A DNA stretch of 64,000 nucleotides, taken from NCBI GenBank assembly GCA_010909165.1, contig MU008187.1, forward strand, positions 762,247-826,246, in the 5' to 3' direction. Under the pieces are notes generated by a model. The model had not been told where the DNA came from and ran no database searches. It saw only the letters and a program-made list of their open reading frames with translations. The DNA is from Anthoceros angustus. Taxonomy: Eukaryota > Streptophyta > Anthocerotopsida > Anthocerotales > Anthocerotaceae. Position numbers and translations under genes: made by a program. Each line of letters starts with the position of its first letter. Position 1 is the stretch's first letter. This document shows positions 9,470 to 19,934 of the stretch, piece after piece.

Positions 9470-9930
9470 CCTGGATTTTGTTGGGTTTCTTTTTGGGTGC
9501 TGGGGGATTTCCGACCTCCAGCTTTTGGTAGTGAGTTACAGGTGCGGGCGTTGGTTTCGTGGGTTGGTGGTGGTTCTGGGGGTTGCAATCCCCTAGGCGA
9601 GGCTCTTTGGCCGGTCTTTTGGGGCTCGCCATTTGGAGCTCAAACTACGTATGTCCGGTAAAGGTTGGGGTCGTTTTGTCCCCAATCCTTGGCACCTCAT
9701 CGGCCCTAACACCCTCTAGTTGGCGTTACCCTACCCAATAGGGCGGCCTACACCTTCTGTGATTGTCAAGGACACTCCTTGTCCTGTCTGTGCTCAACTT
9801 TGCTGCAGTGTCAAGGGGGTGAAGACCCACATCGGGCACATGCAGGTTTTGAAGAGACTACTTGGGCTGCCCAAGTGCACCTGCGACCTCCTCCGGTTGT
9901 GCATGCTCCGCGTCAGTACATCCTCCTAGG
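9470..9930 (+). mobile_element. 5' part of an RT retroelement (zinc-finger-like segment)
   Basis: This segment matches the minus strand of 34970-34560 at the DNA level. Shared words include ggccg-cttttggggttcgcc / gagctcaaact and aaggacactccttgtcc. The translated core is CPVCAQLCCSVKGVKTHIGHM, a C-x2-C...H-x3-H zinc-finger-like arrangement, followed by LPKCTCD. I infer that it is the N-terminal region of the RT element whose other parts are at 31200-34975 and 36232-37190. The frame is interrupted and the RT does not follow here. Confidence 0.6.
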
Positions 9931-10019
9931 GTGCCTCTTTGTTCCGGGGAATGGTTGCGGTGTCGTTTGGATCACATCCATATTTGAAACTTTGGGATAT
10001 TTGAAACTTTTGTTTGTGA

Positions 10020-10503
10020 GTCTCAATACCACCTGGGGCCAAAATTAAACGTACAGGCGTTAAGGATGAAGGCCCAAGATATCCTAATAAGTGGCCTTCC
10101 ACAACAAATGGTGAGACACATAAGTGAAGCGGGATCATCTAAACAATTGTGGGACCATCTCGCCCAATTGTACTCCTCCATAGATGTTATGAGTTTGATC
10201 GCTACTACTTTCCATAACCTCAAAATGAAGGAATCGGACTCCATCGAACATCTTGTCAATTTATTATGATTGGCTCGATCACAATTAGAAGTTGCATCCA
10301 ACAGCAAACTACATGAGTTAGCTTCTTTTGTTGGTCTATTATCATCCTTACCACCCTCCTACAGATTTTTTGTAACAACTCAAAATGTTGTTTTGAGGAG
10401 TGCTCACAAAAACGCGGGGAAGTATGACTTAAAAGAAAATTTGAACATTACTGTTACTGAGTTAATTGGAGCACTTATTCAGGAGGAGTCAAGCCGACGA
10501 TAA
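10020..10503 (+). mobile_element. Copia-type gag fragment with one in-frame stop
   Basis: A single frame from 10066 to 10503 encodes a gag (UBN2-like) segment of a Ty1/Copia polyprotein. It contains DILISGLPQQMVRHI, SKQLWDHLAQLYSS, a leucine-rich stretch and ITVTELIGALIQEE. One TGA at 10267-10269 interrupts it and is the only lesion over 146 codons. The zinc knuckle, protease, integrase and RT expected downstream are not recognisable, so the element is truncated after gag. Confidence 0.75.
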
Positions 10504-12030
10504 GATCATCGTCCCGATGCGATGTTCTAGAGCAAAGTGGGAAGAGGCCAAGTGGTCACAGGCCATGGCAGGATTCACTCAGCTCTACCCCACAACATAG
10601 TCTTGCTTGAGAGACCCCACCTTCTTTCACACACAGGTAACAAGAAAGGTGGTATTTGTTCTTAGTCGAATACCCGAACCACATGGAAAAAGGTGAAAAA
10701 GAAGAGTGGCGAGCCTAGAAAAGAGGCCCCACCTGGAGCACATGTTGTTGTTAAGAGACATTCTTTGGCAACACCATCAACTCTCACTTTATATATGGTG
10801 TGGAGCAACTTTTGCTAGCGGACTAGCCGGGTGCACACTAACTCAATGTCGATGCAGTACGGGAGTTTGTTCTACAGGGAATGGACTCGTGCTTATTCTG
10901 CCCAAGCTCTACAACCTATCGCTCGAACGGGCTTCATCATGCTGGGTCCGGCAGACTCCGCAAACCCTAGGAGTGTGCCGCCCCGCAACTCAATGGACCC
11001 ACCCACACAAACCTTTCCACGGGCGCTCGTCCAAACACCATTTAAGATCCGGCGGACCACAATAGGTTTAACGACGGCGATCTCCTCCTAAGCGCCTCGG
11101 CCTAGCTGCATCCTCCACTTCACACACACTCCACACAACACTCACGCTCCAGCAACTTGATGCGTCCCTTCCCTCTACTCCCACGGCGGTATTTGCGACA
11201 CCTAACCGTATTCATCGGACGCCCTTGCTCCTTGTTGCCGCGTCAGCGGTGGTTGCTTCTCGACCTACAACCCCAGCCTCAGCTCCGCCTCCGGGATAGC
11301 CCTGGGATGATTCACCTCACGATCCTTTCAGCGCTTCATGTTCCGCGGTGGCGGTCTCTCGCACAACCCGCGGCCTCGTTCTCCGGCAGCCACCAAGGAT
11401 GGCCTCGTCTTGGGAAACCGCTCGGGCCTTGCCTGGATGATCGGTCCTGTCCACCTCAGCGTCATCACCGTAGCTCGACACAACCCCTGCCACCAATTAA
11501 TCACGCAAGGTGGCAGGCACTCACTCCTCGAGCCAGGAGGGCAAGAACACACGAAGCATGAAGTTGGAGCACGGGATAGTCTGGGGGTCTTGGGCGCCAG
11601 GCCTCCCTATATACCTCCTACACCCTAATCTAACCCGCCTATGTATGTACCATAACCACAGGTCGTTATAGCGCGGGGCGTAGCTCATCATTAATTGGGA
11701 CTTCTTCCATTGGTCGCTCTCCAAGCAGCGGATATGTTTTCCTTACGTCTGGACTCGCTGCCCAGCCGCACTTGCGGCCGGACTTACTCGTCGAGGCGTG
11801 CGCCCGTCGGACTTACTCCCAGCCGCCCGGCGGACTTGTTATCTCGTGCGGACGATCGAACTTCGCCGAGACTTCACGGACCCGGGGTTTGATTGCACTC
11901 TAGATGCAACTCAGCCCAATTTAGCTAACTTCTCCCTATGCCTATTATAAGTAACAACCCGAAAAAAACAAAACAAGCCTAAACAAGCACCAGGGACATC
12001 ATATTTGGCACTCTACAGCACTCTCTACGA
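10504..12030. other. No recognised gene
   Basis: Only short frames are present. 10510-10700 may be decayed polyprotein sequence after gag. 10830-11900 is moderately GC-rich, with long open frames on both strands that lack recognisable motifs. I see no tRNA and no clear LTR. Confidence 0.3.
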
Positions 12031-12400
12031 CCCCACTTCTTTCATCTGCCGTGCTATTTAGGAATGGTGTTCGAACACCTTAGGGACCTTTCTCCCAAAG
12101 ATCCATCTAATGGCTTCCTGTGGCTCTTTCTCTAACCACTGCGGTGGCTCGGGAGAGATGCCTCCGCCGGATTTCCCATGTTCTTGCGCATGAGCGCTAT
12201 GGGCCCAAGCCCTTTACTTCAGCCCACTCGTGAGTTGGGAAGCCTTCACGCAGCTTCTCAGCCTATTGGCCCTTGCCAATCCCTTCTCCAGCCGCCTCAA
12301 CCCCTTGTCACCGAGATGTTTGAAATTATACAGTTGTGAGAACGTTTCTCCGAGCTTGGCTGCCTCTTGAACCCCTCGGAGGCTTGTGAAACTAGAGAAT
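12031..12400 (+). mobile_element. Fragment of the RT retroelement family
   Basis: The sequence around ggaatggtgttcgaacacct at 12061 and the following 200 bp match the minus strand near 33980-33750 and 32880-32650, the segment that translates GMVFEHLRDLFLLKIHLAAF upstream of the RT core. Here it carries several deletions and has no open frame. It has the same orientation as the 9470-9930 piece, so both may come from one inserted element. Confidence 0.6.
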
Positions 12401-12728
12401 TTAAGGCCCATCCTTTCTTACTCGATTACAGATTCGGTTATGAGCGAGCATGGATCAACTATCTAGCTCGATTATTTCAAAGATAGAGTTGAAGAAGGTG
12501 TCTTGCCTCTCTATCATGATTGACCCGGTAGGCGATTGAATCCATAGAGTGGAAGAAGTTTAAAGCATAAGTATGTGAGTGCCTGGGAGTGCCAACACCT
12601 ATGCAACGATAAAGCACTTGGCAGACATATCTCCATCGAAGGCCAGATACCAATGGATGGAAGCCCATGTGCATTGTGGTCTCATTATACGGGAGATGAG
12701 GGGCTGCATTACAACACTATATCGATAA

Positions 12729-13060
12729 ATGAAGGAAGATGCGCTTTGTGGGCATGCTGAGAAGCTAGCTTTAGCGTTTGGTCTGTTGAACACTCCGAGT
12801 GGGACACCTCTGGTGGTAACGAAGAATCTACGCATGTGCAGTGACTGCCATAGTTCCACGGAGATCATGTCACGGCTTGAACATAGAGACATTGTTGTAA
12901 GGGATGGGTATCGTGTTCATCGATTCGCAGCTGGTTTTTGTAGTTGTAAGGGTCGACAGTGAGAATAGTGAGGAACTAGCCAAGTGTATGTCAGAGAACA
13001 TTGCTTCTGAGGTGAAGCAGGAAGGAGGCCACGTACCTCAGACAAAGTTGGTGTTGAAGC
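12729..13060 (+). pseudogene. Isolated DYW:KP deaminase tail
   Basis: An ATG-led 77-codon frame (12729-12962) covers only the C-terminal half of the DYW deaminase. His-Ala-Glu, the Cys-Ser-Asp-Cys-His zinc site and the RDIVVRDGYRVHRFAAGF end are intact. The last residue is Gln instead of Pro (GRQ). No PPR sequence precedes it. After the stop, 12963-13015 is the usual 3' flank, which then jumps back into the E2/DYW linker (KQEGGHVPQTKLVLKP) at the shared word tgaagcagg. It is probably non-functional, but the zinc site is complete. Confidence 0.75.
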
Positions 13061-13086
13061 CAAAAGAAATGCAAGGAAGTTACCAT

Positions 13087-13396
13087 AAGTTTTCGGTATT
13101 CCACCGGTGAGACTGGCCAAAATATGCTAATTAATGTCATTGAGAAGGTGCTGACAGGTCTCATCAATCTTAATGGTATGGCGAAGGAGATCACTCTGCG
13201 GAAGAAACTACATGTGATACAAGTGGCTACAGCGAAGCATCTAGGCTGTGATTCATTTGAGATGGTGAGGCAGGAGTACCCGATGCACTCAACGAATGAA
13301 GTGGTTGCCAGATTTCAGACCGCTTTCGAAGGAAAGGTGAGCTTGGTTGTTCAGCTTGTGTCATTGTGTGGACTACGGACTTCCCTTGGGGGTTAG
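13087..13396 (+). CDS. Unidentified open frame of 90 codons (13124-13396)
   Basis: The frame contains EKVLTGLINLNGMAKEITLR, followed by KKLHVIQVATAKHLGCDSFE. It looks more protein-like than its surroundings, being charged and without low complexity. I do not recognise the family. It may be a captured exon, with a possible donor after the word gaaggaaag/gtgagc near 13336. It lies between two DYW:KP fragments and has no upstream gene signals that I can see. Confidence 0.25.
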
Positions 13397-13653
13397 AAAA
13401 TAGGTAGGGTTTTGTTTTTTTTGTAGAAGTGAAGAAGGATAAAATGAGGAGGCGAAATAAGCATGGATAGCACTCGGGACGGCACTCGGGTATACTCCGG
13501 ACTCACGGAGTGAGGCGTGCAGACCTACTATGGTAGGCGTAGCAGGATAAGTCAGGACCCACTCGGGAGGCGGGGATAATCGCCAGGAAAGTAACTCGGG
13601 AGTTGGTAGTGGGAGCGGACGGGCGCCACGTGGGCTACAGTGGAGAGCGGGCA
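13397..13653. other. Spacer, no gene
   Basis: A T-rich run (ttttgttttttttgtag) is followed by repeats of the word actcggg. I found no coding evidence. Confidence 0.4.
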
Positions 13654-14056
13654 TGCAGTGGCGACCATTGAGGTGAAGAAGCAGGTACATACATTTCTGG
13701 TGGGAGAAAGAAGAGATGATATTGCGCTTAAGGTAGAGCACGAATGCACGTCTGAAGCAGGAAGGAGGCCACGTACCTCACACAAAGTTGGTGTTGAAGC
13801 CACTGTCTGAGAAGGAAAAGGAAGATGCGCTTTGTGGGCATGCTGAGAAGCTAGCTCTGGCGTTTGGTCTCTTGAACACTCCGAGTGGGACACCTCTGGT
13901 GGTAACGAAGAATCTACGCATGTGCAGTGACTGCCACAGTTCCACGGAGATCATGTCAAGGCTTGAACAGAGAGACATTGTTGTAAGGATGGGTACCGTG
14001 TGCATCGATTCGCAGCTGGTTTTTGTAGTTGTAAGGGTCGACCGTGAGAATAGTGA
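13654..14056 (+). pseudogene. E2/DYW:KP fragment (copy 2 of the duplication)
   Basis: Translation gives the E2 motif and deaminase: QVHTF-type segment, GHVPHTKLVLKP, GHAEKLALAF, CSDCHSS and a Gly-Arg-Pro stop. Two small deletions shift the frame: gagagca became gagca near 13737, and aagggatggg became aaggatggg near 13986. The PPR part is missing and the sequence starts abruptly at 13654 inside the KP-box region. Confidence 0.8.
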
Positions 14057-15240
14057 GGAACTAGCCAAGTGTATGTCAGAGAACATTGCTTCTGAGGTGA
14101 ACGTGGTTGTAACTCCATCCCTGTCCAAACCGAGACATGGAGATGGTTGGCTAGCTCGCATGCCTTTGGGGGGGCCCATTCCAGCTCCGAAGGCTGGAAG
14201 GAGTGGCGTGCATTCCTTCCGGCGGTGAGGTTGCGACGCTGTGAACATCCAGTCTCGGTGTTTTGCACATGGCGCTGCAGCTGCAGGGCGACAGCAGCGG
14301 TGTTGGATGTGTCTCGCATATCACCCGGAAGGAGAGCTTTACTTCTGTATATGTGTAAGGAAGGGTCTGTTGCCAGCTGTTGTCGATTGGCTCGTTCTGA
14401 TGTTGTCCTCCACAGAGTATGCGATAGGGACGACGGGACGCAAAGGAACGACTTGAACGGGAGAAGCAACTCCGTTTACCTTATCCAGGAGGGTCAGGAG
14501 GATGACATGGAGATGGCTGGAAGTGCAGCGTTGGACCGTCTTCGTGAGTTGCAGCCCTGTACATTGCCAATATTGCTGGAGCGTATGCAGGTATGAGGCT
14601 TGCGAATCACAGCGGAAGGCTCGCAGCCCTTCCCTCTCTATGTTTACTTCCATCTCACGAAAAGCCTGGAGGAGTTGCAGGATCGTTCTGTCTCCTGGCA
14701 GTTGCAGCGTAGGGTAGCAGGAATGCATCACCACCAACACCCTAATCATCAAGCGAGAATCCCGTGCAGGCACAGCAATTATTCCTCGAAAATTCTGATC
14801 TCATCGATTCTTCATCGAGGATGACCCAAACATTTGCTCCAACAGTGAGTTCATCCTAGGTTCAATCAAGAATGGCTTGGGGAGGATGGTTTGTGACTTA
14901 ACTTAACCTGGATTGCCGGCCGCTGAACTCCACGGCTCGCAGAACCCGGCCCCACAATGGCGGGTGCCCTATCCGTGTTTCGAGTTAAACAGGATCAAAG
15001 GCCAGCCATTTGGCCGTTATAGCAGTATTCACGCCGCAATTTGCCGTGGCGTAAACCAGTGATGCGGCGTAAGGCGGAAGCGGAGGCGTAAGGTCGAGAA
15101 TAAGCCATGCGGTTGATGCCCCTCACTTTGTTGCAGATTTCTGAAGAGACCTGCGCCAAAAATTTGGATTCAAAATGGAACCAATTGGCGGTCATGCCGT
15201 CCTCGCTGGTGATCGCCCTCAGCGCCACGGCGTTGGAGTG
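13654..15240. repeat. Segmental duplication, copy 2 (partner at 4659-6250)
   Basis: This copy matches 4659-6250 apart from small indels and the block at 15018-15107, where a different sequence of about 90 bp replaces the canonical GMP synthase 3' end. Here the right end continues into the complete GMP synthase gene, so this is the parental arrangement on that side. Confidence 0.9.
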
Positions 15241-16707
15241 CGTCCTGCGGTCGCCTTGCACGCCCACCGTCTTCACAGGCAGAAACACAGCGAATGCCTG
15301 CCATATTTGGTCATACAGCCCGGCCTTCTTTATGCTGTTGATGAAAATCTCATCAGCCTCGCGAAGGGTCTCCAGCGCCTCTCCAGCAGTCACGTCTCCC
15401 AAGATGCGCACCGCCAGGCCCGGCCCCGGGAACGGATGGCGTTTGAGGAAGTTCTCCGGAACATCCAGCAGCGCTCCCAGCTTTCTCACCTCATCCTTGA
15501 ACAGCAACTTCAAGGGCTCCACCAGCTTCAGCGCCATATCCTTGGGCAGACCCCCCACATTGTGATGACTCTTGATGGTATGGGAGTGCATCTTCCCGCT
15601 GCCCGGCGGCGGGCACGACTCTATCACATCCGGGTACAGAGTCCCCTGCACCAGATACTTGGGCTTCCTCCCAAGCTTCAATTCCAAAGCGGACGAGAAT
15701 TCGTCGAACACCGCAATGAACTCGGCGCCGATGATCTTCCGCTTCCTCTCCGGATCCGTCACTCCCGCCAGCTTGCTCAAAAACTGGTGGCTTGCGTCCA
15801 CGCAGGTCACCGGGAGATGGAGGTCGGCCTGGAACGTCCCCATCACCCGCTCCTGCTCCTTGTACCTCAGCAGCCCGTTGTCCACAAACACACAGTGCAG
15901 CCGATCTCCCAGCGCCCGGTGCGTGAGCGTGGCCGCCACGGTTGAATCCACACCCCCCGACAACGCGCAGATGGCGTGATCCTCCGGCCCTACGGTTTCC
16001 CTAATCAGCGCTATCTGCTCCTGCAACACATCCTCCAGCTTCCAGTCCGCCTCCACTCCACAGACCTCCAGCAGGAGGTACCGCAGCGTCTCCAATCCCT
16101 GCCGAGTATGGCTCACCTCGGGGTGGTACTGCAGCCCGAAGATGTCCCGCTCCGCATGCTCGATCGCCGCAACCCCGCCCTGCAAGCTCTTGGCCACAAC
16201 CCTAAAACCCGCCGGCAGCTTCACAGCCTCGTCCCCGTGGCTCATCCACACCTCCTGCCCTTCCCCCCGCTCCACCCTCCCGTAGAGCCTCGACCCCTGC
16301 TCCGGCACGATCGTCATCGGCCCGTACTCCTGGCTCTTTCCCTGCCGCACCTCCCCTCCCAGCTCCCTCACGATCAGTTGCAACCCGTAGCAAATCCCGA
16401 GCACCGCCACCCCCGCCTCCGCCGTGTACTCAAAAAACCCCTCCGGCACCGTCGGCGCCCCATCCTCGTGCACCGAATGAGGCCCCCCCGACAGCACGAT
16501 CACCCCCGGCGCGTACGACTTGATCACCTCCAGCGAATTGCCCGCCGCGATGCAGAAGGAGCAGATCGCCAGCTCCCGAATCCGCCTGGTGATGAGATGA
16601 GTATACTGCGACCCGAAGTCGATCACCAGCACCGTGTTCCCCCCGTGCTTCCGCGCTTCTTCCTGCGGGTTGGCGGCCGGCGGCGTCTCCGGCCCGTTCG
16701 CCGCCAT
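14995..16707 (-). CDS. GMP synthase (glutamine-hydrolysing), intronless, altered C-terminus
   Basis: This enzyme converts XMP to GMP using ATP and glutamine, the last step of GMP synthesis, in the cytosol. The 570-codon frame starts at an ATG in a good context. The class I glutamine amidotransferase domain covers residues 25-215, with nucleophile Cys106 in GICYGLQL and His195/Glu197 in YHPEVSH. The ATP-pyrophosphatase P-loop SGGVDST is at 250-256. The dimerisation domain includes RHPFPGPGLAVRILGD. Up to Arg533 the match is canonical. The last 37 residues (534-570, starting MAYSRPYASASALRR) replace the usual [16 protein letters not shown] end, which survives at 6070-6250. No introns are seen over 1.7 kb. 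The change removes conserved C-terminal residues near the XMP site, so activity is uncertain. Confidence 0.93.
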   Translation of the reverse strand: MAANGPETPPAANPQEEARKHGGNTVLVIDFGSQYTHLITRRIRELAICSFCIAAGNSLEVIKSYAPGVIVLSGGPHSVHEDGAPTVPEGFFEYTAEAGVAVLGICYGLQLIVRELGGEVRQGKSQEYGPMTIVPEQGSRLYGRVERGEGQEVWMSHGDEAVKLPAGFRVVAKSLQGGVAAIEHAERDIFGLQYHPEVSHTRQGLETLRYLLLEVCGVEADWKLEDVLQEQIALIRETVGPEDHAICALSGGVDSTVAATLTHRALGDRLHCVFVDNGLLRYKEQERVMGTFQADLHLPVTCVDASHQFLSKLAGVTDPERKRKIIGAEFIAVFDEFSSALELKLGRKPKYLVQGTLYPDVIESCPPPGSGKMHSHTIKSHHNVGGLPKDMALKLVEPLKLLFKDEVRKLGALLDVPENFLKRHPFPGPGLAVRILGDVTAGEALETLREADEIFINSIKKAGLYDQIWQAFAVFLPVKTVGVQGDRRTHSNAVALRAITSEDGMTANWFHFESKFLAQVSSEICNKVRGINRMAYSRPYASASALRRITGLRHGKLRREYCYNGQMAGL

Positions 16708-17300
16708 AGCTGAGCTTTGGGCGAGCTCGAACTCGGGCTTCCTGCCCCACCTTTTATACGACTCAAGTCGACTTATGGCCCGACGGGTTTGGAAAACGAA
16801 GACACCGGGGGGCCCTCAACCCTAATCGTGGTCGAGATGTCGGGGGTTAGTCTAACCCTCGAGGCAGGTTATGGAGATTGCCTTTGAAGCAGGCAGCAAA
16901 GTCGGCAGCGTGGTGCTTGCCTTGGCTGCCTGGGCAGTGGAGTGCAGTGCAGTGCAGTGCAGAGGGCAGGAGCGGAGCGGAGCTGCTGCCACCAGAGGGT
17001 TGCTGCTCTGAGCGAGCGGAGCGTGGGGCGCTGACGCGGATCCGGCAGAAGCGAGCTCGGCGCGGGCAGGGACGCCATCGGACCATGCCGATGTGGAGGG
17101 ATGGAATCTGAGGAATCGCGGGATCGCGTGGGCGTGATCTCGGCGCTGCGGGCTCGCTGCTGCGGGCTTTGGGATCTGGGGGCCTCCTGGCGCATTGGAG
17201 TGCTGTGCCGGGGGGGTGATCCGTGTGGTGGAGTGGTCGGGTGAGGGGATCGGGAGGGAGTTGGAGGGAGGGAGGTAGCGGGAGCTCTGCGGCGGGCGCC
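16708..17300. promoter_or_regulatory. Divergent promoter region between GMP synthase and AP1G
   Basis: The two genes start back to back, 593 bp apart. A TATA-like word on the minus strand (gtataaaa, plus-strand tttatac at 16752) lies about 45 bp upstream of the GMP synthase ATG. The AP1G side is GC-rich and has a short pentamer run (gtgca repeated, 16928-16958) but no clear TATA. An upstream GTG-led extension of the AP1G frame from 17223 lacks family similarity and is taken as leader. Confidence 0.5.
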
Positions 17301-19934
17301 ATGGGGAGCAGGTTGCGGGACATGATCCGCTCCGTTCGGGCATGTAAGACTGCGGCGCAGGAGCGGGCAGTGATCGCCAAGGAATGTGCGGTGCTCAGGA
17401 ATGCGTTCAAGGAGAACGATCAAGACTACAGGCATCGGAATGTTGCCAAGCTCATGTTCATCCACATGCTAGGTTATCCCACGCACTTCGGCCAAATGGA
17501 GTGTTTGAAGCTGATTGCCACGTCCGGGTTTCCGGAGAAGCGGATAGGATACCTGGGGCTCATGCTTCTTCTTGATGAGAGGCAGGAGGTGCTGATGCTG
17601 GTCACCAATTCGTTGAAGAATGATCTGAGCCACGCCAACCAGTTCATCGTGGGGCTTGCGTTGTGTGCGCTGGGGAATATTTGTACAGCTGAAATGGCCC
17701 GTGACCTTGCGCCCGAGGTAGAGAGGCTGTTGCACAGCAGCAACTCTTACATCCGGAAGAAGGCGGCGCTGTGCTCGGTGCGGGTAATCAAGAAGGTGCC
17801 TGACCTGGTGGAGTACCTCACGCCAGGGGCTTCGGGGCTTCTGTCGGACAAGCATCATGGAGTGCTGCTGGCGGGTGTGAAGCTTGCCACCGAGCTTTGC
17901 CTGTCCAGTCCCACGGCTCTGGAGCACTTCAGGAAGCAGACCGCGTCGGTTATTCGGGTTCTCAAGAACTATTTGGTCAGTGGTTACGCGCCGGAGTACG
18001 ATGTGGGTGGGATTACGGATCCGTTTTTACAGGTTAGGATTCTGAGATTGCTTCGCCTTCTCGGAGAAGGTGATCCGGACTGCAGCGATATCATGAGTGA
18101 CATCTTGGCCCAGGTTGCCACAAATACGGAGTCCAATAAAAACGCAGGAAATGCTGTTCTATACGAGTGTGTGCAGACGATCATGGCTATAGAAGCCATC
18201 GGAGGGTTGCGTGTGCTTGCCATCAACATATTGGGGAAGTTTCTGTCCAACCGGGACAATAATATCCGGTATGTGGCCCTCAATACGCTGGTCAATGTAG
18301 TGTCCGTGGATACCCAGGCTGTCCAGCGGCATCGTGCCACGATAGTGGAATGTGTCAAGGACTCGGATGTTTCGATTCGAAGAAGAGCGTTGGATCTGGT
18401 CTATGCTCTTGTGAATGAGAACAACATCATCACTCTCTCCAAGGAGCTCTTGGAGTATCTGAAGGTGAGCGACACCGAGTTCAAGGGTGATCTCACCGCC
18501 AAAATATGCTCCCTTGTCCAGAAGTATGCTCCTGATAAGGTGTGGTACATTGACCACATGATAAAACTCATGGTGGAGGCAGGTGCTTTTGTGAAGGATG
18601 AAGTGGTTAGAGCTCTGGTGGTACTCATCACCAATGCACCTGATCTTCACGGATATTCGGTCAGATCTTTATATCGAGCCTTCCAAAGCTGGAAAGGACA
18701 GGAAAGTCTGGCGCAAGTGACTCTCTGGTGCATCGGGGAGTATGGGGAAATGCTTGTCAATCATCACGGTGAACTACCAGGAGAAGACCCGATAACAGTG
18801 ACGGAATCTGATGCTGTGGATGTTCTGGAGTTAGTCTTGAAGGATTCTCGAGTCAGTTCTGCTACGTATGCTTATGCATTGACTGCACTACTCAAGCTTG
18901 CCTCCAGACTTCCATCTTGTGCAGGGCGCATTAAAGGGTTGATTGGACAGTACAAGGGAAGTTTGATTCTAGAGTTACAGCAGCGGTCCATAGAGTTTGG
19001 GGCAATTCTGAGCAAGCATGAGAAGATCAAGGGTGCCCTTCTCGAGAGGATGCCTGTGCTAGATGAAGCAGCGTATTCTATCAAACAGGGCGACTCAGGT
19101 GACTATGGTAGCCCAGATGGCAGACCAACCTTACTAGGAGAAGTGACTACGAATGGACCTAGTAAGGCAGTTCCTGTGGTTCCTCTTTTGGATCTAGTTG
19201 ACTTGAGTGGTGAGGATGAAACACCGCAGCCACAAGTGCGATCAGCTGCAGACACTTTGTTGTTGGATCTTCTGGGGGCTGGGCCGGCAAGCACTCTGAA
19301 TGCCATGTCTTCTCCAGTGCATGCTTCAGTGGGTGGTGCAGACTTGCTTCTAGACATCCTGTCTCTGGACACGCCAGCTGTTGTGACTGCCACTTCTGCA
19401 AATCATCACTCCAACAACAACTCGTCTTTGCTTCAGAACGTGGGCACAGTGCCTGCGAAGACAAGTTCCATCGAGGATGTATTTGGTAGTAGTCAGCACA
19501 GCTCAGCAGCTGGCATGGCTGATCTTTTGGGTGATGATATCTTTGGGCCCCCAGTTTCAGCTGTTGCCCCTTCTTTTCCTTCAATTGTAGCTTTCAAGAG
19601 CCCTGCCTTGAAAGTTACTTTTGATTTCACGAAAGAGTCTTCAAGCCCGCAAAGTACAACTGTCCGGGCGACCTACACAAATTTTAGTTCGACCTCTTAC
19701 AGTGACTTCATATTTCAGGTTGCTGTTCCGAAGTTTATGCAGTTGCAACTTGAGCCTGCCAGTGGAAGTGTACTCCCAGCCTCTGGTGAGGGGAGTCTAG
19801 TGCAGGTGATCAAAGTGACGAATTCTTTGCATGGCCAAAAACCTTTGGTTATGAAGCTGAGAATAAGTTACAAGCGCAATGGCCAAGAGGTTGTGGAACA
19901 GGGGCAGGTCAGCAATTTTCCTGCTGGGTTGTAG
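17301..19934 (+). CDS. AP1G: AP-1 complex subunit gamma (gamma-adaptin), intronless
   Basis: This is the large subunit of the AP-1 adaptor, which recruits clathrin and sorts cargo at the trans-Golgi/early endosome. The ATG at 17301 (gccATGG) gives 877 residues, the usual length. The N-terminal adaptin trunk of HEAT-like repeats (about 1-560) includes RLRDMIRSVRACKTAAQERA, HVAKLMFIHMLGYPTHFGQ-type and LLLDERQEVLMLVTNSLKND segments. A low-complexity Ser/Asn/Asp-rich hinge follows (about 590-745) with acidic DL-rich patches such as LLDLVDLSGEDE, which resemble clathrin-box motifs. The C-terminal ear is about 755-877 (ALKVTFDFTKESSS to SNFPAGL). Plant AP1G genes normally contain many introns. This 2.6 kb frame has none, which suggests a retrocopy that replaced or joined the parental gene. 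Confidence 0.95.
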   Translation: MGSRLRDMIRSVRACKTAAQERAVIAKECAVLRNAFKENDQDYRHRNVAKLMFIHMLGYPTHFGQMECLKLIATSGFPEKRIGYLGLMLLLDERQEVLMLVTNSLKNDLSHANQFIVGLALCALGNICTAEMARDLAPEVERLLHSSNSYIRKKAALCSVRVIKKVPDLVEYLTPGASGLLSDKHHGVLLAGVKLATELCLSSPTALEHFRKQTASVIRVLKNYLVSGYAPEYDVGGITDPFLQVRILRLLRLLGEGDPDCSDIMSDILAQVATNTESNKNAGNAVLYECVQTIMAIEAIGGLRVLAINILGKFLSNRDNNIRYVALNTLVNVVSVDTQAVQRHRATIVECVKDSDVSIRRRALDLVYALVNENNIITLSKELLEYLKVSDTEFKGDLTAKICSLVQKYAPDKVWYIDHMIKLMVEAGAFVKDEVVRALVVLITNAPDLHGYSVRSLYRAFQSWKGQESLAQVTLWCIGEYGEMLVNHHGELPGEDPITVTESDAVDVLELVLKDSRVSSATYAYALTALLKLASRLPSCAGRIKGLIGQYKGSLILELQQRSIEFGAILSKHEKIKGALLERMPVLDEAAYSIKQGDSGDYGSPDGRPTLLGEVTTNGPSKAVPVVPLLDLVDLSGEDETPQPQVRSAADTLLLDLLGAGPASTLNAMSSPVHASVGGADLLLDILSLDTPAVVTATSANHHSNNNSSLLQNVGTVPAKTSSIEDVFGSSQHSSAAGMADLLGDDIFGPPVSAVAPSFPSIVAFKSPALKVTFDFTKESSSPQSTTVRATYTNFSSTSYSDFIFQVAVPKFMQLQLEPASGSVLPASGEGSLVQVIKVTNSLHGQKPLVMKLRISYKRNGQEVVEQGQVSNFPAGL

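Noticed and set aside
15175-16713. Long plus-strand frames (up to 256 codons) opposite GMP synthase
   Set aside because: They are antisense shadows of a strongly conserved coding sequence and have no family similarity.
17469-19584. Minus-strand frames of 120-160 codons within AP1G
   Set aside because: They are antisense to the adaptin gene and fully explained by its codon bias.
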